Shown piece by piece: positions 18,688 through 29,027 of a stretch of 64,000 nucleotides of DNA. Below the pieces are notes generated by a model. That model did not search any database. It was not told where the DNA came from and was given only the letters and a program-made list of their open reading frames with translations. Origin of the DNA: Planctomycetaceae bacterium (GTDB lineage Bacteria > Planctomycetota > Planctomycetia > Pirellulales > Pirellulaceae); the NCBI GenBank assembly GCA_020638995.1, contig JACKHM010000003.1, positions 1,291,120-1,355,119 of the forward strand, in the 5' to 3' direction. Every line of letters starts with the position of its first letter. The stretch's first letter is position 1. A program made the position numbers and the translations under genes.

Positions 18688-19098
18688 TGGAGACCTCAGT
18701 TCAGTGGAGGCGATCGTTGAAATTCATGCGGCGCTGTTTTAGGCCATTCAATTCTGAACCGCAAGACACGCCAAGCAGGGTCAGGTGAGGAAAGGATCTG
18801 ATCGCCAATAGAAGGCTGCGGCGGAGACGCTCGGCGCCCTACCTACAGAACGCGCAACATGTCGCGATCACGCCGAGCGCTCGCGCAGCTAAAACCTCAC
18901 GCTGAGCAAAGCGTGCGCCGCGAGTGATCCTTCGACATCAGAACACATGAAGATACTCGTCTTCGGCAAATTGCGTCCTGACTTATGGCACATCAGACTT
19001 GGCGGCCTCCGTCCTAAAACTGAGCGCGCGCATATTTGTGAGACATAGCCCTGATTTCCGATCAGACGTCCGTAGCCGCGCACACGGACAAGAAACGA

Positions 19099-19129
19099 GA
19101 ACAGACGGATCCAATTAGTCCGTCTGTTC
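19099..19129 (-). terminator. Hairpin terminator after thiol peroxidase gene
   Basis: A perfect 11-bp stem (GAACAGACGGA at 19099-19109 with TCCGTCTGTTC at 19119-19129) encloses a 9-nt loop. Read on the minus strand it follows the thiol peroxidase stop by about 40 bases and leads into a pyrimidine-rich stretch. The rest of 18688-19166 shows no gene. Confidence 0.65.
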
Positions 19130-19166
19130 GAGCTTTAAGCGAGCTACTTCGGGCCAACTGCGTTAG

Positions 19167-19685
19167 CTACAGCAGACCTTTAAGGGCGGCCAGTGCTGCG
19201 TCGTAATTTGGCTCTTCGGTGACTTCGGAAACAGTTTCCGCATACACGACGTTTCCGCTTGCGTCCAAAACAAAAACCCCGCGGGCAAGAAGCTTCAGCT
19301 CTTCGATCAGCATGCCCCAGTTATTCCCAAAGCTGCGATCTTGATAGTCGCTGCCGACGCGCATGGTCTTAACATCCTCCGCGCCGCAGAAGCGATTCAT
19401 CGCGAACGGCAAGTCGAGACTGACGGTAACGGCGTTGACTTGCTCGCCGAGGTTGCCGAGATCTTGATTAAAACGTTTGGTTTGCACTTGGCAGACGGGC
19501 GTGTCAAGCGAAGGCACAACGCTGATAATTGAAGGCTTGCCCAGCAGATCGGCCTTTGTGATCGTTTTCAATCCATCCGCATAGTAGTGTAATGTAAACT
19601 CGGGAGCGGCTTGACCGACTTGAACGGCTTCGCCAGCCAGAGTCAGTGGGTTGCCTTTGAAAGTAACTGCTGCGGAGCGTGACAT
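19167..19685 (-). CDS. tpx: Thiol peroxidase
   Basis: At 172 residues this is the usual length for Tpx, an atypical 2-Cys peroxiredoxin that reduces peroxides, with thioredoxin as electron donor. The peroxidatic Cys65 is in PSLDTPVCQVQT and the resolving Cys100 in RFCGAED, and the N-terminal VTFKGNPLTLAGEAVQVGQ is typical. It is cytoplasmic or periplasmic depending on the species; no signal peptide is seen here. It stands alone with its own terminator downstream. Confidence 0.95.
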   Translation of the reverse strand: MSRSAAVTFKGNPLTLAGEAVQVGQAAPEFTLHYYADGLKTITKADLLGKPSIISVVPSLDTPVCQVQTKRFNQDLGNLGEQVNAVTVSLDLPFAMNRFCGAEDVKTMRVGSDYQDRSFGNNWGMLIEELKLLARGVFVLDASGNVVYAETVSEVTEEPNYDAALAALKGLL

Positions 19686-19909
19686 AGGAACTTCCCTTTT
19701 TTCGGTGTTACGGGGCGTGCCGCATTCGAAGTCTTACGGCTCTTGACGTCAGAACGAGCGTAGTATCGCGCTGGTTGCATGTGGTATCAAGGGGTGAACC
19801 GATGATGCTTGCACGCCGTAAGCTCCACAAGGATTCAATCACTCGCCACGATCGGCTATGCTCATTTCCTTCTCCACCATGAATTCCTCGGTTCAGTTTT
19901 TTGGCTCCA

Positions 19910-20197
19910 ATGTCATTCACGTCGGAAGAATTTAACTGCCCTTGTTGCGGAACGGAAGTGTCAGCGGGGGCGAAGTTTTGCAGCGAGTGCGGTGCCAGCG
20001 AAGATTCCGGGTGGAATCAAGATGTCGAGGAAGGCTTTGGCGCCGAAGACGATTTTGACTACGACGACTATCTCGAACGAGAGTTCGGCACCGCCCGACC
20101 GAGAACGACACGCGAAAAGTTTCACCGGGTAGCTACGGTCGCGATCATCATTTTTGTGTGCATCTCACTCACGATACTTAGCATTGTCGGCATGTGA
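19910..20197 (+). CDS. Small zinc-ribbon membrane protein
   Basis: The 95-residue product from the ATG at 19910 (a TTG at 19901 is in frame) begins with a zinc ribbon made of two Cys pairs, CPCCG and CSECG, about 15 residues apart. An acidic middle (EDDFDYDDYLERE) follows, then a single transmembrane helix near the C-terminus (VATVAIIIFVCISLTILSIV). It resembles the zinc-ribbon plus transmembrane proteins common in bacteria, with no known activity. A hairpin terminator lies 20 bp downstream. Confidence 0.72.
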   Translation: MSFTSEEFNCPCCGTEVSAGAKFCSECGASEDSGWNQDVEEGFGAEDDFDYDDYLEREFGTARPRTTREKFHRVATVAIIIFVCISLTILSIVGM

Positions 20198-20216
20198 AAA
20201 CGCACCAAGAAAGTGA

Positions 20217-20249
20217 CGAAGCCCAAGCTTCATTACGAGTTGGGCTTCG
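20217..20249. terminator. Bidirectional hairpin terminator
   Basis: A perfect 10-bp stem, CGAAGCCCAA (20217-20226) with TTGGGCTTCG (20240-20249), encloses a 13-nt loop. It sits between the convergent zinc-ribbon gene and the giant dockerin protein gene and could end both transcripts. Confidence 0.7.
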
Positions 20250-20274
20250 TTTCTGACATGCAATTGACTCGAAC

Positions 20275-23200
20275 CTAGATCGCGTCCGCGTCGCGATCCG
20301 CCAAGAGTTCCAGTAAGTCATCGTCGACCAACCCGGCATCTACATCGCGAACATGATCGAATTCGTATGAAGAAGAACCGACCGATGCTGTCTGATGATA
20401 GAACAGCGTATCCACCGCGACGGCATTTGATTCGGAAGTGGAAGGATCGAGCTCAGCCGACTGAGCAGCGACGACAGGAGAGGACGTGTCGGCGGAAATC
20501 GTCAGCAGAACGTAATTCAGTGGCGCTGATGTGTCTGTGACGGAATTTGCCACCAAAACAGAACTTCCTTCACCTTCGCCGACACCCGAAATGAAGGTTC
20601 GACTATTTAGATAGTTGATCACGGCCAGGGCATCAATGGCACTGACACTTCCATCTCCGTTGACATCGACGTAGCCAAGTTGGGGTGGGACGAAGCCACC
20701 TTCGCCTTCGCCCAGAGCTCCATCGCCGTTCAAGCTAAACAGCGGTCGCGAGCCGTTCGTCGTCAAGTCGTTGACGACCAGCAAAACGTCGATCGGCGAG
20801 ACTTCTCCATCGTTGTTGACGTCGCGGGAGTTGTTGGGATTCGTATACTCCCCTTCCGCACCAACGCCCAGCACCGTGATCGAGGCTGCTCCAAGGTTAA
20901 TTCTGCTTAGCGCAACCGGAGCCGGTGGTTCGTAGAGGAGAATGTCGTGGAATGGACTAAGATCTGGCGGGTCGACGTTGAACTGGGCAGCACCCGGAGT
21001 GTTCGCTCGGAACGTAATCTCGGTCAGCAAGTATTCGCCGCTGCCAAGTGCTACGTCACCGGTCTGGAACGCGCCAACCTCGTCGATGACATTTATGAAG
21101 CTGTTGTTCGCGGATAGACCGTTCGAGTTGTAGGGAGCGCTGAAATCGATGTCGAAACCAAATCGGTTGGCCGGATCGTTCTTTGTAGAAATCAGCCCAG
21201 CGTTGTAGAGCAAGTCGAAGTAAACCGCAAAAACGCCGGTTCGCGTCGGATCGGGTGCGCTGGTTCGGATGTCCTGAACAAAAGCCCGCACTTTGAATTC
21301 CGATCCGGCTGCGATCGTACTTATCGGGTTATTATTTAGATCCGTAGTTTGCAGTCGGATGTTGATATCCTTCTGCGCATTTCCTACTTGCACGGTCACG
21401 ACTGCATCGTCCGTGAGACCAACATTGTTTCGCACGGTGTAAGTGAACTGTTCCGTGCCGACGAAGCCGTTTCGTGGTGTGTAGAGAATACTCGATCCGT
21501 CGGCAGCGATGGATACTGTGCCTTGCAGTGCTGGAGCACCTGAAACCGTGCCGGTCGCGGTAATCGTTAGCGGTGGATTGGAGATCTCTGAGTCGTTTGC
21601 GAGGACATTTAATACGTTGCCTGTACTGTTGGCTGCTAGCAGGTAGGTGTTGTCGACTGCGGTTGGCAATCCGCCCGAACCCAGAATTGTCAGCGAATCG
21701 TTCTCGTAACGGATTTGTTCCAGCAAGACGGGAGCGGCGGGATTAAACAAGAGCACGTCGTGGTCAGGCGGAGTGAGTGGTCCGTTCGTGCGGCGGTCCG
21801 CGGGGTCAGCTTTGAATTCAGCAACCCCTTGTGCCGTCGCTCGCATCGGGATGGTCAACACGAGGAATTCGTTGTCCTCTGGCAAGCAAGTGGGGTTCGG
21901 CACGTTGATTTGACACGTTCGGCCTAGGGGGTTTCCTTGATCAGTTTGGAATGCCCCTGCTTCGTCAATCAAGCCGGGCGTCGCGGTTGAAATCGAAGTC
22001 GCATTTTGGAAGTCGTCTCCGAAAAACGGAGTTCGCGACGAAAGTGAGATAAGGTTGAAGTTGTAGAGGATGTCTAGATAGGCTGCCGCGACACCGAAGC
22101 GGTCGATTGCATCGTTGCCGTCCTCGTCGTCATCTCGCAGGTCGTCGGCCACCAAGACCTGCAGATTGAACTCTTCTCCAACGCCAATGGCTTGAATTGG
22201 GTTGCCATTCAAGTCCGTCGCTTGCAACCGAACACGAACGCGATCATCGCCGGTGTCGTTAACATGCACGGTTACAGTGGCTTTGGACGTTACGCCATTC
22301 TGATCTTGAACGGTGTAAGTGAATTGATCGGTCCCTGTGAAGCTCGCAGCCGGTGTATAAACCAGCGTGTCGTCGCCAGTCGCTGCGGTACCACGGTTGT
22401 CGAGAACCACAGAACCGCCGGTGGTTGTGCTATCGAAGCTCACAATTCCGATGGGCGGATTTTGTCCGGTCAAATCGTTCGCCAGCACTGGAAGCTGATT
22501 ATTCGTCGAACTCGCCTGGACGGTAAACGAATCGTCAACGGCCAGCGGATTTACCAGCGAAGGCAAAACCGTCACGCTGACATCGGCAGAGTCGGTGTTA
22601 CCGGCACCATCTCGAATGGTATAGCTGAATCGATCGTCACCGAAGAAGTTTGCTGGTGGCGTGTAGACGACACCCGTGCCGTTTGCAGTGACCGTTACTT
22701 GGCCTCCTGCAGCCGTGACACCGACGGTCGTAGCCCCGGCCGCAATTACGCGAAGAGGAGGCGACAGACTTTGGAGGTCATTCAGAAGGACATCGAAAGT
22801 GGTCGCACCTCCGCCCTGTGTGACGGTGAATTGATCGTCGACCGCGAGCGGGTTTTCACTAAGAATTCGAATCCGCTGATCCTGGACTTCACCCGCGATA
22901 TCTCGCCCAGTTGGTTTCATTTTGCGATCGTAACCATAGCGGACCCGCAGGTAAGTCTCACCGGACTTAGCGTTAGCCGGGACAGCAAAGTTCAAAACGT
23001 GGTCACCATCTGCCGCTCGGACATTCGTCGCGATCTGCTCGCCAGCGTCGTCCCAATCACCGTCCCGATTAAAATCGATCCACGCATAGATAACTCCCGG
23101 CGAATTACCCGCAGTCTCGATACTAACCGTGATTTCGCCAACGGTTGAACCGGGGAAGATGCTTGCCGCGTTAACCGTGATCCCATCCTCGTCGTTCGTC

Positions 23201-25404
23201 GTGGTATTCAGGTCGTCACCGTCTGCACCCACGCTCGGGGTGCCGTCGGGGTCGCCGTCGATCGTCGAACCAATTTGGAATCCTGGTAAAATCGCATGGA
23301 CTGCACCGTTGTCAGCGATCGTCGTTGGGTAGCTTTTCGCGAAGCCCGACTGAAGTGCCGTCGGTGCGTCGCCGTAGTCAAGCCGCGAAGTGTTTCCAAA
23401 GTTACGACCCGGGTACGATGCTCCAGGCGTCGCGACGATCGTATATTCCCGTTCTGCTGTCTTCGGAAACGTCTGTTCCCAGCCGGGCTGTAATGCTTCA
23501 CGTACCGTATATGTTCCAGTCTCGAGAATCGTGATCGAGTAGTTTCCGTTGCTGTCGGTCCGCGCCATCGGCTCGCCGAGGTCCAATCGGTTATCGCCGT
23601 CCATGTCCAGGTAGATAATGATGCCTGGAACACCCGGCTCGCCTTGGTCAAAGACGCCGTCGCCATCTAGGTCGTTGAACTTAGTACCCGAGATGCCGCC
23701 CAACAAGGAAACATTCCCGAAATTAATGTTGGAGACCGAAGAGTTTGCTTGAACAACAACCGTGTGAGACCCGTTAGTGGGGAAAGTTTGCTTCCACCCT
23801 GGCTGAAGCACCTCGCGGATCGTGTGTTGCCCCGGTGGGACGGACAAGACGTATGATCCGTCCGCACCAGTTGTGGTCTGCGGTTCGCGCAATCCCAACA
23901 TCCCATCGCCGTCCAAGTCTGCATAGATCGTCCAGTTAGCGAGACCAGGCTCGGTGAGGTCACGAACTCCATTACTGTTCAGGTCATGGAACTTTACTCC
24001 CGTAACGCTGGAAGGAAGCTTGCCGGTTGACAGAGCCCATGACAACGAATTCAGCGTATCTTCGGTACCGATGAAATCGATGTAGCTATCCGGTGGAATG
24101 AAGCTAACCCCCGTATCGTCGGGCGAGCCGAAGATGCCATCTTGGCCCAACCCGAGATATACGCTAATGCCAGCCCCGCCCTGATCCATTAGGTTGGGAA
24201 CAGCATTCGCGTTATTGGTATGAAACAAGCCAAAGAAATGACCAGCCTCATGGGCGACTGCTGCGGCTATGCCAGCTGCAACCAAATCGAGTTTCGTCGT
24301 CGTCGGCGAGAACGGAATTGTGTTTATGTCGAAAGCTCCGCCCGCGTTCGTCTGACCGCTCAACGAATCGAGTAGCACGACTGCACTTTCCGTTGTGTCA
24401 AGATTTCCAACATCCAGACCCTCTGAGATTCCAATCGTTTGAACACCGAGTTCTCCTTGCGTCCCGCCGACGATCACTCGACTCACATTTGCTTGCCCAA
24501 ATGGGTCGGCGTGGTCGCGGCTATTGCGGATCTCGATATCAAACTGTCCAGGAATCCCAGAAGTAAGGTAGTCGCCGTTATTGCCGAATTGGCGAATGTC
24601 GGTCGAAAGGAATTGTTCGACCTTTGCAGTGATTGCGTCAACGAGATCCGACTGGTCTGCGGTCGTGAAGCCCCAGTTCGCGAGGAACGACGAAAGTGGC
24701 GACAAGGATGCTGCACCAGTCCCGCCAAATATGTCGGTGGCTACGACCGCGCCGTCGAAGTCCAAATAAAGAATTTGATGTGTTCCGACTGGGGCCTTTT
24801 CCAACGCAGGCCGCTCGACGCGTGCTTGGAGCGTATACGCACCGCCGTCGATCGTCGTGTCGTCACCTGTAACTTGAATGAAATAGCTGCCTGTTTGGCT
24901 GATGACGCGTCCGAGCGATGCATTGCCGCCTTCCGGCAAGTTCACTTCTCCCGTCTCGACGGTCTGAGATATCGAATTCGCGTCGAAGTCGGAAAAAATC
25001 AACAGCGTGCCCAGCTCGTCAAACACCGATATCGTTTGTCCAGCCCCGAAAATATTCAGCTGGAGGATATCGCCCCCTTGCAAATCTGCGCGAAAAACAT
25101 CGATGTCACCGGCATTCGAAAATGTTCCGTTGACGTCAACACGTGTACTTTCCCCCACATTAATTCCCAGCGGAATTTTCTCTGCGACCGAGATACCGTC
25201 ATTCAGAATTTGGCTTTCCCGATAGAGAATGGTCATCGGGACCGAGCCTTCGCCTTCGGCAAGTGGCTGGAAAAAATCGACGTCGCCTGCCAATAGATTG
25301 CGATCCTCGAGGTGCTCCAGGTGAATCCTACGCGAATTACGCAGTTTCTTCCTGGCCTTTCGAGTCTTTGCATTCGTTAACAAGTGTTTGTAGCTGTGTG
25401 GCAT
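20275..25404 (-). CDS. Giant exported protein: matrixin-like protease, SdrD B-type repeats, Ig-like repeats, dockerin
   Basis: The 1709-residue protein opens with the planctomycete export-type N-terminus (IHLEHLEDRNLLAGD). In order I see a PPC-like sandwich; a metalloprotease region with AHEAGHFFGLFH, fitting the HExxHxxGxxH zinc site of matrixins; two SdrD B-like repeats (GVKFHDLNSNGVRDLTEPG and GTKFNDLDGDGVFDQGEPG); a GEVAT-type segment (GEVQDQRIRI); Ig/cadherin-like repeats (VDDQFTV, VDDSFTV, VDNTYLL); two cohesin-like regions; and dockerin-type calcium loops (DVNNDGEVSPIDVLLV, DVNGDGSVSAIDALAV). It is likely an extracellular or cell-wall-attached protein. Activity as a protease is plausible but unproven. 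Confidence 0.85.
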   Translation of the reverse strand: MPHSYKHLLTNAKTRKARKKLRNSRRIHLEHLEDRNLLAGDVDFFQPLAEGEGSVPMTILYRESQILNDGISVAEKIPLGINVGESTRVDVNGTFSNAGDIDVFRADLQGGDILQLNIFGAGQTISVFDELGTLLIFSDFDANSISQTVETGEVNLPEGGNASLGRVISQTGSYFIQVTGDDTTIDGGAYTLQARVERPALEKAPVGTHQILYLDFDGAVVATDIFGGTGAASLSPLSSFLANWGFTTADQSDLVDAITAKVEQFLSTDIRQFGNNGDYLTSGIPGQFDIEIRNSRDHADPFGQANVSRVIVGGTQGELGVQTIGISEGLDVGNLDTTESAVVLLDSLSGQTNAGGAFDINTIPFSPTTTKLDLVAAGIAAAVAHEAGHFFGLFHTNNANAVPNLMDQGGAGISVYLGLGQDGIFGSPDDTGVSFIPPDSYIDFIGTEDTLNSLSWALSTGKLPSSVTGVKFHDLNSNGVRDLTEPGLANWTIYADLDGDGMLGLREPQTTTGADGSYVLSVPPGQHTIREVLQPGWKQTFPTNGSHTVVVQANSSVSNINFGNVSLLGGISGTKFNDLDGDGVFDQGEPGVPGIIIYLDMDGDNRLDLGEPMARTDSNGNYSITILETGTYTVREALQPGWEQTFPKTAEREYTIVATPGASYPGRNFGNTSRLDYGDAPTALQSGFAKSYPTTIADNGAVHAILPGFQIGSTIDGDPDGTPSVGADGDDLNTTTNDEDGITVNAASIFPGSTVGEITVSIETAGNSPGVIYAWIDFNRDGDWDDAGEQIATNVRAADGDHVLNFAVPANAKSGETYLRVRYGYDRKMKPTGRDIAGEVQDQRIRILSENPLAVDDQFTVTQGGGATTFDVLLNDLQSLSPPLRVIAAGATTVGVTAAGGQVTVTANGTGVVYTPPANFFGDDRFSYTIRDGAGNTDSADVSVTVLPSLVNPLAVDDSFTVQASSTNNQLPVLANDLTGQNPPIGIVSFDSTTTGGSVVLDNRGTAATGDDTLVYTPAASFTGTDQFTYTVQDQNGVTSKATVTVHVNDTGDDRVRVRLQATDLNGNPIQAIGVGEEFNLQVLVADDLRDDDEDGNDAIDRFGVAAAYLDILYNFNLISLSSRTPFFGDDFQNATSISTATPGLIDEAGAFQTDQGNPLGRTCQINVPNPTCLPEDNEFLVLTIPMRATAQGVAEFKADPADRRTNGPLTPPDHDVLLFNPAAPVLLEQIRYENDSLTILGSGGLPTAVDNTYLLAANSTGNVLNVLANDSEISNPPLTITATGTVSGAPALQGTVSIAADGSSILYTPRNGFVGTEQFTYTVRNNVGLTDDAVVTVQVGNAQKDINIRLQTTDLNNNPISTIAAGSEFKVRAFVQDIRTSAPDPTRTGVFAVYFDLLYNAGLISTKNDPANRFGFDIDFSAPYNSNGLSANNSFINVIDEVGAFQTGDVALGSGEYLLTEITFRANTPGAAQFNVDPPDLSPFHDILLYEPPAPVALSRINLGAASITVLGVGAEGEYTNPNNSRDVNNDGEVSPIDVLLVVNDLTTNGSRPLFSLNGDGALGEGEGGFVPPQLGYVDVNGDGSVSAIDALAVINYLNSRTFISGVGEGEGSSVLVANSVTDTSAPLNYVLLTISADTSSPVVAAQSAELDPSTSESNAVAVDTLFYHQTASVGSSSYEFDHVRDVDAGLVDDDLLELLADRDADAI

Positions 25405-25660
25405 CGCGACATTACCCCTATCGGGTCGGTCGAAGAGATGTGGAATAGGCAGAGTAGAGCTGCTCTCGCCAGTCTAATTACGGGTTGAAGTTACGTCCAC
25501 TTTTTTGCAACAACCTGGCATTTCAATTGTCAAAAATCGGCCAAATCCAAGGAGAATACAGAGAATTTACCCAGCACTTGGGTGGTGATGGCCCTCGAAC
25601 ATCGGCGGTTGTGATTTCGATTTCGATGAGTCGTTCGTAGCCAGTTGAGTATAAACCGAC

Positions 25661-25685
25661 AAATGCCAACGTCAAACTGGCATTT
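25661..25685. other. Short hairpin in the 473-bp gap before rpsA
   Basis: AAATGCCA (25661-25668) pairs with TGGCATTT (25678-25685) around a 9-nt loop. There is no T-run, so it may be a leader structure for the S1 gene rather than a terminator. The remainder of 25405-25877 holds the divergent promoters and no gene that I can support. Confidence 0.35.
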
Positions 25686-25877
25686 GCAATCCTTGGCGGC
25701 TGAAGTTGGCGGAGACCTGTGATGTCTGGGGTTTGCCGCCCGGAAACACCACCGTTGCCGTAGATTCAATGGTTTGTTAGAGTTGCGCGTTTTCAAACTC
25801 GGGCCTCTCCACAGCCTGGTCGATGGTCGCTCCGGTGTGTTGAGGCAGTACTCTAACCCCACGTCTTGTAACAAATT

Positions 25878-27713
25878 ATGGTCAACCGCAACCTCATTCG
25901 CAGCTTAGAAACCGACGCAGCCATCAGTGCCCTCTTTGATCAAGAATTCGAGGGAGTCGACGACGATGGCACCGTCCTAGGAACGATGGAAGGCGAAGCG
26001 AGCTTCGACGTCAATTCCATTGTCGAAGGACGCATCATCCGCATCGACGATGATATTGTGCTCGTCGATGTGGGCTTCAAGAGTGAAGGCAGTATCCCTC
26101 TTAGCGAATGGGAAGAAGACGAGGATCCTCCTCAAGTAGGCCAGACGTTTCAGGTTCTGATCGAAGATCTGGAAGATGAGTTCGGGCGCGCTGATGATCC
26201 GCACGGCATGGTTTCGTTGAGTAAACGCAAAGCCGAAAAGATCATCGCTTGGCAAGAGATGATGAAGACGGTCCACGAAGGGCAAGTCGTGACCGGAACC
26301 GTGACTCGCAAGATCAAAGGCGGACTCCTGGTCGACATCGGAGTCAACGTCTTCCTGCCAGCCAGTCAAGTTGATATCCGGCGTCCTTCTGATATCGGAG
26401 ACTACATTGGTCGGGTCGTCCAATGCGAAGTTTTAAAGATCGATGAAGCGCGTCGCAATATTGTGGTCAGCCGCCGGTCGCTAATCGAAAAACAACGAGA
26501 AGAAGATCGCGACGCATTGCTCCGCGATTTGGATGTTGGTCAGGCCTGTAAGGGTGTGGTCAAGAATATCGCTGAGTTTGGCGCATTCGTTGACCTGGGT
26601 GGAATCGACGGCCTGCTGCATATCACCGATATGAGCTGGGAGCGGATCGGACATCCCTCCGAAATGGTGCAGATTGATCAGGAAATCGAGGTTCAAGTAC
26701 TGCACATCGATCGTGAAAAGCAGAAAATTGCTTTGGGGCTAAAACAACTCACAAAGAACCCGTGGGAGACCGTCGATCAACGATATCACGTGAACGAGAA
26801 GTACACGGGGACGGTCGTTAATGTGATGAGCTATGGCGCCTTCGTAAAGCTTGAACCAGGGATCGAAGGCTTGGTACACATCAGCGAGATGTCTTGGACC
26901 AAGCGGATCAATCATCCTAACGAGTTGTTGCAGATTGGCGACGAGATCGAGGTAGTGATCCTAGGAATCGACAAGGCTGGTCAGCAGCTTTCGCTCGGTA
27001 TGAAGCAGACGCAGGACAATCCTTGGGATAACATCACCGATCGCTATCCAATCGATGGAAATGTAAAGGGTAAGGTTCGGAATCTCACGAACTACGGTGC
27101 TTTTATCGAACTCGAAGAGGGAATCGACGGCCTGCTGCACGTCTCGGATATGTCGTGGACGAGAAAGATCAGTCACCCGAACGAGATGCTCGAGAAGGGC
27201 CAGGAAGTTAGCTGCAAGATTCTTTCGGTCGACCAAGATCGGCGCCGAATTGCCCTGGGCCTCAAGCAGTTGGACGACGATCCGTGGGCTCAAGACATCC
27301 CCGGCAAGTACCAGCCAGGACAAGTCGTCCACGGAGCGGTCACAAAGATCACCAACTTTGGTGTGTTTGTGGGCCTCGAGGATGGACTCGAAGGATTGCT
27401 GCACATCTCCGAACTTGCCGACCACAAAGTCGAGAACCCAGAAGACGTGGTCAAAGTCGGAGACGAGATCGAAGTTAAGATCTTGCGTGTCGACATCGAT
27501 GAGCGAAAAATCGGCTTGTCGAGGAAACGCGTCGAATGGGCGGAAGAAGATTCGGCAGCCGCTGAGCCGGCGTCAACTGGTGCTGCACCGCGTGAGCGAG
27601 TTGCCCGCGAGGACCTGAAAGGTGGATTGGGTGAGGCCGGCCCGCTCATCAAACCCGCTGAGTCGGCAACAGAAGCAGCCGACTCTTCGCCAGACGAAAG
27701 TCCGGCCGAGTAG
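25878..27713 (+). CDS. rpsA: 30S ribosomal protein S1
   Basis: The 611-residue protein carries six S1 RNA-binding domains. They begin near VEGRIIRIDDDIVLVDVG, VTGTVTRKIKGGLLVDIG, CKGVVKNIAEFGAFVDLG, YTGTVVNVMSYGAFVKLE, VKGKVRNLTNYGAFIELE and VHGAVTKITNFGVFVGLE. The first two are the divergent ribosome-binding type. An acidic, Ala/Ser-rich tail follows. S1 binds mRNA on the small ribosomal subunit to help initiation. A strong hairpin terminator follows, so it is a single-gene unit. Confidence 0.96.
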   Translation: MVNRNLIRSLETDAAISALFDQEFEGVDDDGTVLGTMEGEASFDVNSIVEGRIIRIDDDIVLVDVGFKSEGSIPLSEWEEDEDPPQVGQTFQVLIEDLEDEFGRADDPHGMVSLSKRKAEKIIAWQEMMKTVHEGQVVTGTVTRKIKGGLLVDIGVNVFLPASQVDIRRPSDIGDYIGRVVQCEVLKIDEARRNIVVSRRSLIEKQREEDRDALLRDLDVGQACKGVVKNIAEFGAFVDLGGIDGLLHITDMSWERIGHPSEMVQIDQEIEVQVLHIDREKQKIALGLKQLTKNPWETVDQRYHVNEKYTGTVVNVMSYGAFVKLEPGIEGLVHISEMSWTKRINHPNELLQIGDEIEVVILGIDKAGQQLSLGMKQTQDNPWDNITDRYPIDGNVKGKVRNLTNYGAFIELEEGIDGLLHVSDMSWTRKISHPNEMLEKGQEVSCKILSVDQDRRRIALGLKQLDDDPWAQDIPGKYQPGQVVHGAVTKITNFGVFVGLEDGLEGLLHISELADHKVENPEDVVKVGDEIEVKILRVDIDERKIGLSRKRVEWAEEDSAAAEPASTGAAPRERVAREDLKGGLGEAGPLIKPAESATEAADSSPDESPAE

Positions 27714-27762
27714 TCGAGCGTCGAGTCCAATCAGAACCTTGCTTTCTGCAGAGCGCATGATT

Positions 27763-27795
27763 CCCCGCCATCAGTAAAGATGGCGGGGATTTTTT
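27763..27795 (+). terminator. Rho-independent terminator of rpsA
   Basis: CCCCGCCATC (27763-27772) pairs perfectly with GATGGCGGGG (27779-27788) around a 6-nt loop, followed directly by ATTTTTT. This is a textbook intrinsic terminator 50 bp after the S1 stop. Confidence 0.93.
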
Positions 27796-28096
27796 ACAGG
27801 GCAGCGACTGAGCTGCTACATTTCTCGATGTACATGTTACGCGCGTTGTATCGGTCATTAGCGTGCGAGAACAATCGCTTGGAACAGTGAACTGCTCAAT
27901 TCGCTGCGACTCACGCTTCAGTCGTCCGCGCGACTGACGATGTCGGTGCCACCGTTATGGTCGTAATCCAAGGCATATCTCGCGTACCTCATCGGCTTTG
28001 CCTCAACGTGCAGAACGCAAGTGTTGTGGGTCGATAGCAGTCTTATCCCCGTTGAGATCCTGCTCCCTCCATCTCCTTGCCCCGAGCGACGACACC

Positions 28097-29014
28097 ATGC
28101 CTTCAAACAGCTCCGACCACTTGACCGAAGAGCGACCAACTCGTAAACGAGCGGTTGTCACACGTAAGCGAAGCGATGCGTTACAAACGCCCCTAGAAAC
28201 TTACCTACGAGAGATCAACGAAACTGCACTCTTAAACGCCAAAGAGGAGCAAGAGCTTGCGCGCCAGATCGGAGAGGGCGACGTCCGTGCTCGCGACCGA
28301 ATGGTTCGCGCCAATTTGCGTCTCGTCGTGAACATTGCTCGTGGTTACACAGGCAAAGGATTAAGCCTCCCGGACTTAATCGAAGAAGGAAACTTGGGTC
28401 TCCTTCGAGCCGTTGAAGGCTTTGATCCCGGAGTAGGAACGCGATTTAGCACTTACGCGAGTTACTGGATTAAGCAGTCGATCAAACGCGCGTTAATCAA
28501 CTCCGCCAAAACGATTCGAATTCCAGCCTATATGGTCGAGTTGCTATCGAAATGGCGGCGAGCAAACGCGCGGCTCACCGAAGAGCTTGGCCGCGGTCCG
28601 ACACCCGAAGAGATCGCCCGCGTGCTGGGTCTTCAGAAGAAAAAGCTGCCAATCATCAAGAAGGCCATCCGGATCTACAACTCCACGCCCCAGACCGACC
28701 AATCCGAGGCTGGCTGGTCAATTGGCGAAATGGTTATGGACGAAAGGATGAAGAGCCCAGATGAAGAGTTAGTCGAGACAGATGTGCTAACGACCGTGAT
28801 GGGGATGCTCGACGAAATGGATGCACGCGAAGCGACCGTGCTGAGAATGCGATTTGGGCTCGATGATATGGAACCTCATACGCTAAAAGAGATCGGAGAA
28901 GAGCTCGGATTGACCCGCGAGCGCGTTCGCCAAATCGAAACCGAGGCGCTCAGCAAGCTCGGCGAAGGGCTGAAAGACCCGCGCGAACGAGACCAAGGCG
29001 ATTTCCTCGACTAA
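28097..29014 (+). CDS. RNA polymerase sigma factor, sigma-70 family (RpoD/RpoS-like)
   Basis: The frame opens at 27998, but the ATG at 28097 (305 residues) gives the expected N-terminus. Region 1.2 is TPLETYLREINETALLNA, region 2 contains LRLVVNIARGYTGKGLSLPD and FSTYASYWIKQSIKRAL (promoter -10 recognition and melting), region 3 follows, and region 4 is the helix-turn-helix LKEIGEELGLTRERVRQIE for the -35 element. The lack of the large region 1.1 and the short length point to a group 2 or RpoS-like factor rather than the essential housekeeping sigma. No anti-sigma gene is adjacent. Confidence 0.9.
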   Translation: MPSNSSDHLTEERPTRKRAVVTRKRSDALQTPLETYLREINETALLNAKEEQELARQIGEGDVRARDRMVRANLRLVVNIARGYTGKGLSLPDLIEEGNLGLLRAVEGFDPGVGTRFSTYASYWIKQSIKRALINSAKTIRIPAYMVELLSKWRRANARLTEELGRGPTPEEIARVLGLQKKKLPIIKKAIRIYNSTPQTDQSEAGWSIGEMVMDERMKSPDEELVETDVLTTVMGMLDEMDAREATVLRMRFGLDDMEPHTLKEIGEELGLTRERVRQIETEALSKLGEGLKDPRERDQGDFLD

Positions 29015-29027
29015 CTCGTGTCGCTTT

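Noticed and set aside
22192..23148. 318-codon plus-strand open frame
   Set aside because: It lies wholly antisense to the repeat-rich part of the giant exported protein and its protein shows no domain; it is a shadow frame.
25530..25874. 114-codon minus-strand frame upstream of rpsA
   Set aside because: No ribosome site, no recognisable protein features, and it covers the expected promoter region of rpsA.
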